Shown: piece by piece, positions 35,869-64,000 of the stretch
Layout of the letters: the number at the start of each line of letters is the position of its first letter
Position numbering within the stretch: position 1 is the first letter of the stretch
Assembly (NCBI RefSeq): GCF_027744825.2
Contig: NC_071340.1
Span: forward strand, 8,261,501 to 8,325,500
From: Synchiropus splendidus
Taxonomy: Eukaryota; Chordata; Actinopteri; Syngnathiformes; Callionymidae
Direction of reading: 5' to 3'
Length of the DNA: 64,000 nt
Program-made: the position numbers and the translations under genes
Notes under the pieces: generated by a model
Seen by the model: only the letters and a program-made list of their open reading frames with translations
Database searches by the model: none
Told to the model about the DNA's origin: nothing

Positions 35869-37767
35869 GTTTTCTCTGTTTTTATGTGAATTATTAAAAA
35901 TATTCCTCATTCTTTACCATGAAAATAGCTAGCATCCCACTTCCATGAGCCAACAGGGACTGGAGCTTACTGCCGGTTTGCCTGAATACAGAATCGTCCC
36001 ATTTTTAAAGTCAAAATGAAGCGTCCCCTAATTGATCTGAACAACTTCAGATTGTGATTTGTTCCGTATTAGGCGACACTCTCACCACTGGTCAGGTGAA
36101 GAAACTGAGAAGAAGAAAAAAAAGTGTTTCAGTCTTCCGCACACACGGATCCAGCGGTCTGACTATTGGGGTCTGAACTGGACGGAAAGTCACAATACCA
36201 AGAGAGACACATGAGCTTTATCGATCCCTCAAAGAAAGCATCAATACTCATATACGTTCTATGAATACACACTCATATACAGGCTGACAGTTGCATTTTA
36301 ATTGTTTGTACTGTCATTGTTAACTCGGCACTCATGTTTTTGTTGTTGTTTATGTGCATTTCTTTTTTGTTCGTGTTATTTTTGTGTTTTTTTTTTTGTT
36401 ATTTATGTTGTATTTTACACATTGTTCAATGTTGTATATGTCACCACATGGGCCGCAGAGTAATATTTCAATCCACTATATGCAATGCATATGGCAGAAT
36501 TGATAATAAATCTTACCTTACCTCAGCATCTTCAAATAAGTAATTTGATTTTAATACCGATATACGAGAGCGTACTTCATGTATGTGAAGATGACCTATT
36601 TTACACATTTATTTTCAATATTTTAGATAACTATACACCTAAACTTACATTCAGCAAATCACTTTTTTCTATAGTGACAGATTGCCTCGCCTCAGTTCTG
36701 TTATGCAAATTGATCCACAACAGTCGCTAACTATCAAATCTCATGCCACCAGCTGAGATCCACGCTCCCGAGCTCCGTTGACAACTATCAGTTCTGAAGC
36801 TACCTGCTTAGCTAATGTCAGGCGCGGCAGGTGGAAGTAGAACAGAGCTCCGGCTGTGGTTTGTTTATCAAGAGTTTGAGACTGTTCTCACGTTCGATAC
36901 GATTGATGTGGATACACCAGCGTCTCACACACACACACACGGAACAGTGTCTTCAAAACAAAGAGCTCAACTCTTTACTGAAGTTGATGAGTGTGTTTGG
37001 GCAAATGACTTGAAAAAGGAAGGTTAGCATAGAATAATACTCCTTGAAACAGTACAAGGGTGTCAATCTTCTCAGGCTAAATAATGTAAAAACAGAAATT
37101 CCACCTCACCTTCTCCCCTTGGGTGTTCAAACCTGCGTGTGAGGTTTCAATTCCACCCAATAGCTGTCTTTAGGAGACGCTTTTCTCTCGTCTTTAGAAA
37201 TAATAGCATGAAAGACGGCTATGCTAGCTTACGGTTAGCATTACAGGCCACAGCGTGTTTAAGGCATGTTGAAGTTTTAGTTTTACATTCATGAGGCTTC
37301 TCAAATTACTGATATATTTCCTGAAAGATGTTCTGATCTGTTGGCAGATGAGTTACATTTCAGTTTCGAGTTTGTTAGCTGCAGGTTAGCTAGCAGTCAG
37401 CTGCAACTTTAGGGCTATGGGCTATGAAGCCTAGTGCTAATGTATAGCTTTCTTACTTCCTTTCTTAGCCATCAGACCCTTTACTGCCCGGCATTTATCA
37501 GGTTTGTGTGGAGTCACGATGTACACGTAGTTTCCAGCATCTAGCGCTGAGTCGCCAGAGGTGTGAAGCTCACCACCTGCTGAGCCACCCCTTCTGTTCA
37601 CATCGCGGATTTCTGAGACAAAAGAGCCTCGTCTCGAGACAGAACCCCTTGTGTGAAAGCACCCTTAAATGATAGATAACTCTCATGGTTGCACCATTGA
37701 AGTATTTTTGCTCATGCGAATAAAAGTGTAGCACTTTAACATGGTTGTCTTCCAGTTTATTCAAATG
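35869..37767. other. Interval between two ACTTG clusters, possible element interior
   Basis: No intact transposase frame is seen. The interval contains AT-rich DNA, a CA run near 36930 and several TTAGC/GCTAGC-rich patches at 37200-37440. Bounded by the two related clusters, it may be the eroded interior of a non-autonomous element, but I cannot show terminal repeats or a target duplication. Confidence 0.3.
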
Positions 37768-37856
37768 CAATGACGAGACTTGTCTTGACTTGACACTCTA
37801 GAAAAATATCCCGACTTGCATGAGACTTGCACATGTGTGACTTACTTGCACTTGTG
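37768..37856. repeat. Degenerate ACTTG tandem cluster, right copy
   Basis: About seven GACTTG/CACTTG/GACTTAC units occur in about 90 bp, the same motif family as at 35.72-35.87 kb. Confidence 0.55.
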
Positions 37857-38782
37857 AAATATGTACAGGTAAATAGCTTCAGACAAAGGTGTTGGGTAAA
37901 AAAACAACTTCAAAATATAATGCCATGCATTGGCAGCTGAGTTTTCAATGTAGGCAAAACACCTACGAAGCTGCGACCAACAAAATGCCTGCTAACGTAG
38001 TCCATTGCGGCATGAAAGTTGACAGCAGACTCTCACAAATAAATAAATCAATAGCATCAAGAATAAAGTCCAGAACTTGACCTCAAATGCTTTCCTGTGA
38101 CATAAGGAGGAAAGGAACGGAAAAAACACAGATTAGAGCTGGAAGGCAACAAACACCCAGTGGGCCAATAGAGACGGCGAAAGGCTCGCTGACTCAGCAT
38201 TAAAGGACAAAACATGGCGACTTTCCCTCGTCCCATTCCGGACAGAAAATTCCTTAAAAGAGTTTAGGATTATGGAGACAAATTAGTGAGATGCCGGGAT
38301 TGTATTGTTTTTATCTGTTCTGCAGCAGCACTATTAAAAGAGGCTTTAAATAGGAAGCGAAAGTCATGTTTTAAGCAACAGTTTTGGGAACTGACCTTTG
38401 ACCCTGGCGATAATGGAATTGATTTGCAGCAAAAGACTTTTTTTTATCTTCCAGACTTCCAGTCTGGTTACTGCGTTTCCATCGGGTGTGATGAGGTAAA
38501 TCTCAACACAAATATCACCAGTCTCCAATGAGCAATTTCCTGTTTCAGGATTACTGCTACTGAGCTGCGGGTGGGCATGGGGACTCGGAAAAGACCCTCC
38601 TGGTGGATTCAGTGGTCCAAGTTGACTCTCTAATTCATACAGAGAAGGGGTGTCTGTGCGCCAAACGTGGCCAACTCCAAGAATCCTTTCGGAACTATGA
38701 TAGTGACTTGAGTAGGCGTTGAACTCTAGACACTGCTGAGGCTCTGCTACACAAAATTTAGACTGTCATTACTTAGACTCAC

Positions 38783-38806
38783 AGATAGATAGATAGATAG
38801 ATAGAT
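38783..38806. repeat. (AGAT)6 microsatellite
   Basis: Six perfect AGAT units in intergenic DNA between ctsl and dapk1. Confidence 0.95.
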
Positions 38807-39419
38807 TCATGTCCACTTCACGTGACGGCCATAGTCATACTTCAAGGGAAATGACCTAGATTGTCACACACATATGCGCAGCAACGACTCACATTTCATC
38901 ACATAGACCTCGTGAGCACTTCATTCACTGTCTTCTGCTGATGCTCTTCATATGCCAACGTGTGGAAGCGGAACTTCAGGCTAAGCGGTGACGGAGTTGC
39001 CTTTTTTTTTTGGCATCAAATATCTGTTGTCGCGTGACTGCAGTCTCCTGATCTCCTGTCTGTGGTTCACATCTGCAGCGGCACACTTTACTGTTAGCTA
39101 AAAAAAAACCACTTGCATCTGCAAAAACCAGCGGGAGGAAGAAATACTTTTGAACCCACTCAGCAGCACATGACAGCCATCACCTGTGAGTAACCAGTTT
39201 GTGAGAGTCATCATAGCAGCGTGTTAGAAAAGATTCCAACCTTTAACTAATGGGAGCACTGACATGAAGCTAAATTATAACACAACTTTATGATTCATAG
39301 AATCTGTCTTGGTTAAGTGTTGGCACTTAAAACCTTATAATGGGATGATAGTGTTGTTGCTTCACGTGTCTTGAATGTTTAATGTTGTCTTTATTAAATT
39401 ATTTATAAAGAAAATTATG

Positions 39420-39477
39420 TTATATTATATTATATTATATTATATTATATTATATTATATTATATTATATTATTATA
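39420..39477. repeat. (TTATA)n pentanucleotide repeat
   Basis: Eleven or so near-perfect TTATA units, with a final variant unit. Intergenic. Confidence 0.95.
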
Positions 39478-41175
39478 CTCAGTCTATGGTTAAGCTGTGT
39501 CTCGAGCAACTTTTTTTATCTTCCATCTTAAAATGTGGACTTGAACCAGTGAACTTGTCTGCAGGGCTGGGCCACATTCATGTCTGGTCATGCAACTTCA
39601 TCAGACCAGTTACTGATGCGCTGCACCTGTAAACTGGAGGTGCTCTTAGCATGTGATGCAAAATCAGAGAAAAGCTTGGAAACGTTTTAATAAAATGAGT
39701 TCAAACTCAGTGCAAATTCAGACAGAATTTAAAATAACAAAACGCTAACACTTGCCAACAAGTCGTAGGTCGCCTTGCTTCCCGACTAGGTCGACTCTTG
39801 CTTGCCTCTTAACTCATGGCTGACCACTCCGCTGTAAACTCTCCTGTGGTAACACTTCTTGGTTCATCTCCCTAAAGAGGAGTTCTGGGAACCATCGCCA
39901 TCCCAAAGAGTTGGATGTCTGTGTTACTACTCATCACGCGTCATCACTGCGAAGGAGAGAGCTACCTCTCAACTTACCTGCCTGTTACACTAAAGGTGTG
40001 TGTAACACGTGTAACACATATTAACACAGAAATATTGACATTTCACAGGACAATTTGAGGCTTCTGTTTTGAATTTGAACGATTGTTTTTGAGTAGAGAT
40101 TGAACTGAAGGGTCATGTGCGGCGATATTTGTCAACACTAGTGGAGAGTCGGGCAGGTTGAGACAAACTCTGGCTGTTTAACAATCATGTGAGCACTGGA
40201 GGTGGAGTGCCGGTGCAGAAAGTACACAATGAGAGCAGACGGTGGAAATAACATTGTGGAATCCAGCGGGAGCGCCAGGTCCAACGTCACATTCTCGCTA
40301 CAACCGTCATTCTGACAAAACTATGCTGAGCTCTAGGTGCAGTCTGCTGCGGCCGCTGAGTCACATGACCAACATGGCTCAACATCCTTAAAAAGTCGCC
40401 CATGTTCCTGACGTATCAGGCTTAAAACCTGTGTTCTGGTCCAGTCACTGCTCTAATCTCTAAGGTCTAACTGACCTGCAGCTCCGTAGAACCAGACCCA
40501 ACAAAGTGAGATGCACCCGACATCTTTCAATCCAAACAAACGCCACCGATCATCAGGTGCTGAGCCAGGCCACACAGGTGCTTCCATGGTCCATGGCCTC
40601 CTACTCAGTTCCTACAGGTGTGACATCACCAGCTGCTTCATCTGGTCTGAGCTCTCGATAATCCATCCTGTTACCAGGTAACTACATTTACGAGTGTAGT
40701 AAGTCTGTACATAGAGGAAACATGAAGCCAACACAAGGCCTTTGAGCAGACCTTTGCTTTGGGCACTGTCGTCTTCTCCGAAAACCTAAAATTGATGCGA
40801 GCAATGCGGTAATTCTTATTGAAATAAGTGATTATTTACATTCATAACTCATTCTGCTATTGTTGTTGTTTGATACACTCTGATTTTCATTTGTGGTAAT
40901 TGTGGTACTCTCGACGAATAGCGCCCTCTGTTGGGCATATATTCCTATCTTATTCGTTCCTATTCGTTCACTTATGTAACTCCCTACAACCCACTTGCAT
41001 TTCAGTTTATTACGCTGAAGAGCAAATACACATATAGATAATAAGTGTAATATTTTTCCCCCTCAAATTTGTGATGCTGTTTTTGTTTAATATTAGTTCA
41101 TTATGACAATGTAGATAAGCTGCTAATTTTGCTCATCGAAAGAATGGAGAAGACAAAAACGTATTAGTTAAAGAA

Positions 41176-43122
41176 TTTATTATAAAATTTTACACGGTAA
41201 AGTGTCAAAAGTACTAAGGACATTCCAGGACATGCTAAAAGAACATAAATAAGACTTGTGCGATGTGGCCGTCAGGGCCAACAGGAGCAAAAGAAAAACA
41301 ACGCTGGGTGTTTTGTTCTCACCAACAACTTGCAGAGATACAGAGGAACGATTGAAAAGATCCAGTCACGGAAGTGGTTAAAAACACAAGTGAGAGGAGG
41401 AACAGAAAAATGATCAACTTCCCTTTCTGACACTTTTCAGCTTGTTCACTATACAAGGCAATGAAAGAGAAGTGTGTGTAAAGACACACAACATTGGCAA
41501 CAATCTCACGTATAACAACACGCACATCTGCCTCTGTAACAGACACCAAACCCTCGTGACCTGCCCGGGTAATAATCACGCCAGTTCGGAGGCTTTACTC
41601 TCAGTAACGTGGGTACATTCATCTCGCCCGTGAAGCGACTTTTGGGTCAGAATGGTGGTCATTATTTACATTGCAGCTGGACGGCAGCTGTTCAACTGGC
41701 AAGTTTAGATAAGACGGACGGAATACTGCACTCAGGAGTGATCGTCTCAGACCAGGGCTTCAGTGTTGGACTACGAGGAACCAAAATATCAAATCCAACT
41801 CTAGAGTCCGGAGCTGTCGCTCAGCCATGATGCTCGACCTTGTGTGTTTAGGACAAACTATTGAAAGAGCCAATGACGGAAGAGCCAAACGCTTGGACAT
41901 GAGTTCGATTTGTACTTAGGACATCAAACAGTATTGCAGTATTTACTACCCTGTTCTCACTTAGGACACTAACTAGACTCATTAAATAACATCTTTGGTG
42001 GGGGGAAGTCAGGAAAATGAAAATAAACTTAAAGGGAAAGCGTTTCAAATTTCTACACACACGCATAAAATAAAAAAAAAATCCAGTCTAATTTTTGAGA
42101 AATTATTTCACATTTTCTGTTAAAATAAAGGCAACGGTGTAACTGAAAACACAGTTTTTTTTCTGAAATAAGTGTGAAATTGGCACTATAAACGAATTAA
42201 AATGAGTTATCCTAGACAGACATGTGAAACAACGGACACATCGCATTTCAACTGTTCATTCGATCAACAGCCAAATATTTCCTGCAGGTTTTGCCGAGTA
42301 AAAACATGGAGCTGTGAAGAGCAATAGAATCTACCAGACAGTTTGGGTTAAATGACTTTGAACATTGTCCTTTGGTTTCATCATCAAAGGCTGTCGCTAA
42401 AAAAATGACAGAAATATAAAAATAAAACATTGATATTCAGTTGTTTATTTTTTGGAACTGATTTAAATTCAATACATATTTTATAATACAAATGATAGTG
42501 GAATGAGAATAAAAGAGGAGTTCAGAATGAAATGTGACTGTGTGTTTCGGACCATTCTCTCAGAACGGAGACCCATCCACAGCAGATGGTTCTGAGCCCT
42601 TACATGACAGCTCGACCCGTCTGCTTTCACTTCCCGCTGGATGATGGCTGAGTCACTAAAGCCTGTCATGTGACCATCCAACAACCTCAATGTCATTTCT
42701 TCTTTTTCTTGTGGGCTCATCACCTATCTTTGCTTATTCTAAACTTTAAATTCTGAGAGCAGGCGTGCGGGGTTCAGGTTCAGGTATTGAATTTGACAGT
42801 AAAGCACTGTGTTTGTGTGCGACTCCAACAGCAGTCAGTGGAGAAGGTAGAATTACAAAAGGCACAGTTCTGTAGAAAGTGTGGTGAGAACTCCTGTTGG
42901 ATATTTTGAGTTTGTGCTCGTCGGGTTTGTTTTCTCAGGTTTCATTTTCAGTCCGAGATATGCAAGTGGTCCAGCAGAAGAACACCAATAGAAGCGAGAA
43001 GTCTTTCAAAAGCAGCAGGAGAGGATTAAGAGGGGGAGATAAGAAGCCTTTGGAGCGGAGCAGCTGTACAGACAGACTAGCACCTGTCCCAGTCCAGGAG
43101 CGATTGCACGAGTCACACAGGT
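41176..43122 (-). other. Inferred dapk1 3' UTR
   Basis: AATAAA on the minus strand at 41181-41176 is the clearest poly(A) signal I found beyond the dapk1 stop codon, giving a 3' UTR of about 1.95 kb. Mammalian DAPK1 also has a long 3' UTR. No splice sites or coding frames of note interrupt it. The exact cleavage site is unknown. Confidence 0.45.
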
Positions 43123-63392
<20,270 letters not shown>

Positions 63393-64000
63393 CTGCCAGG
63401 AAAAATAATTATCATGAATAGGCAGGTCAAAGACACAGGACGATTCATGATAAATCTCCTTTGTTCATGTATGACGATGCGCAAGTGCAAACAGTTCTGC
63501 ACTGTGATATTAAAAATTCAATTCAATTCAATTTACTCAATGAACAAAGATTATACTGAAGAAACTCAAGCAGTTTTTGACCATGCACACGCAATGTGTG
63601 GTCTATGGGCCACACATCACCCAGGAACGGCCCATCTACGGTTCTTGCAAATAAAATATGCTTACATATAAGTTAGCAAAAAGTAGTTCCACACATTTAC
63701 TATTCACAACAGTGTCAAAATAATGCATATATTACGAGATGTTTCAGACAATGTGGCATATCTCAAACTGCTGACATTTGTTCTACTTTGTCTAAATATT
63801 GAAACTAGGCGGCATTGCTCAGAGATTTTCCACACAATTCATTATGTGAGCTTTCCGATTTCTGATCTTTTCTTGGATCATTTCACTGCTGAACCGGGAA
63901 AAGGCTCTTGTTTGGGTTTGAATGACACGCTGGGAGCGGGCAGGGGGGGAGTGAGAGAGACTGGCGTCAACCCGGAGCGAATATGACGGGCCATTTGTGT
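63393..64000. other. dapk1 intron reaching the window edge
   Basis: No kinase exon is seen between the APE-containing exon at 63392 and the end of the window. Short ATTCA repeats occur at about 63520. The remaining N-terminal exons must lie to the right. Confidence 0.6.

Larger units (their letters stand above)
37857..41170. other. ctsl-dapk1 intergenic DNA
   Basis: Apart from the two microsatellites in this interval I find no gene. Frames at 38286-38531 and 39375-39632 lack family resemblance. The interval ends at the inferred dapk1 poly(A) signal. Confidence 0.5.

Overview
The window is vertebrate nuclear DNA, almost certainly from a ray-finned (teleost) fish. It shows spliced genes with GT-AG introns, CpG-rich promoters, long simple repeats and decayed DNA-transposon-type repeats, and its proteins closely resemble vertebrate FBP1, FBP2, cathepsin L and DAPK1. 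I cannot name the species. Gene identities come from recognising the translated exons; no database search was run.

Layout. Positions 1-11.2 kb hold no coding exon I can identify. A CpG-rich promoter-like block at about 11.1-11.6 kb has an NRF1-type motif and several consensus splice donors, and probably starts an unidentified minus-strand gene extending left. Two fructose-1,6-bisphosphatase genes follow in tandem on the plus strand: fbp1 (13843-17891, seven coding exons, 338 aa) and fbp2 (19512-27164, seven coding exons, 337 aa). Convergent to fbp2 is cathepsin L on the minus strand (coding 32151 down to 29800, seven coding exons, 336 aa), with a non-coding first exon and a TATA/CCAAT/GC-box promoter near 34.0 kb. 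About 7 kb of repeat-bearing intergenic DNA separates it from dapk1 on the minus strand. The 3' end of dapk1 (poly(A) signal about 41.2 kb, stop at 43.1 kb) and 21 coding exons up to 63392 are present. They encode the kinase C-lobe from the APE motif onward, the calmodulin-autoregulatory helix, the ankyrin repeats, the ROC-COR GTPase-like region and the death domain. The N-terminal kinase exons lie beyond position 64000.

Function. fbp1 and fbp2 encode the gluconeogenic liver-type and muscle-type paralogues of one enzyme. ctsl encodes a lysosomal cysteine protease, and dapk1 a calcium/calmodulin-regulated death-associated kinase. They are neighbours, not a pathway operon. The most notable sequence points are changes in the regulatory elements of fbp2 (an extra residue in the AMP-binding loop, Gln at the position of Tyr57, an altered basic motif), a palindrome that makes a consensus 5' splice site on both strands, a lysosomal-type E-box in the ctsl promoter, and several uncharacterised repeats. 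I saw no evidence for a wholly new biological system.
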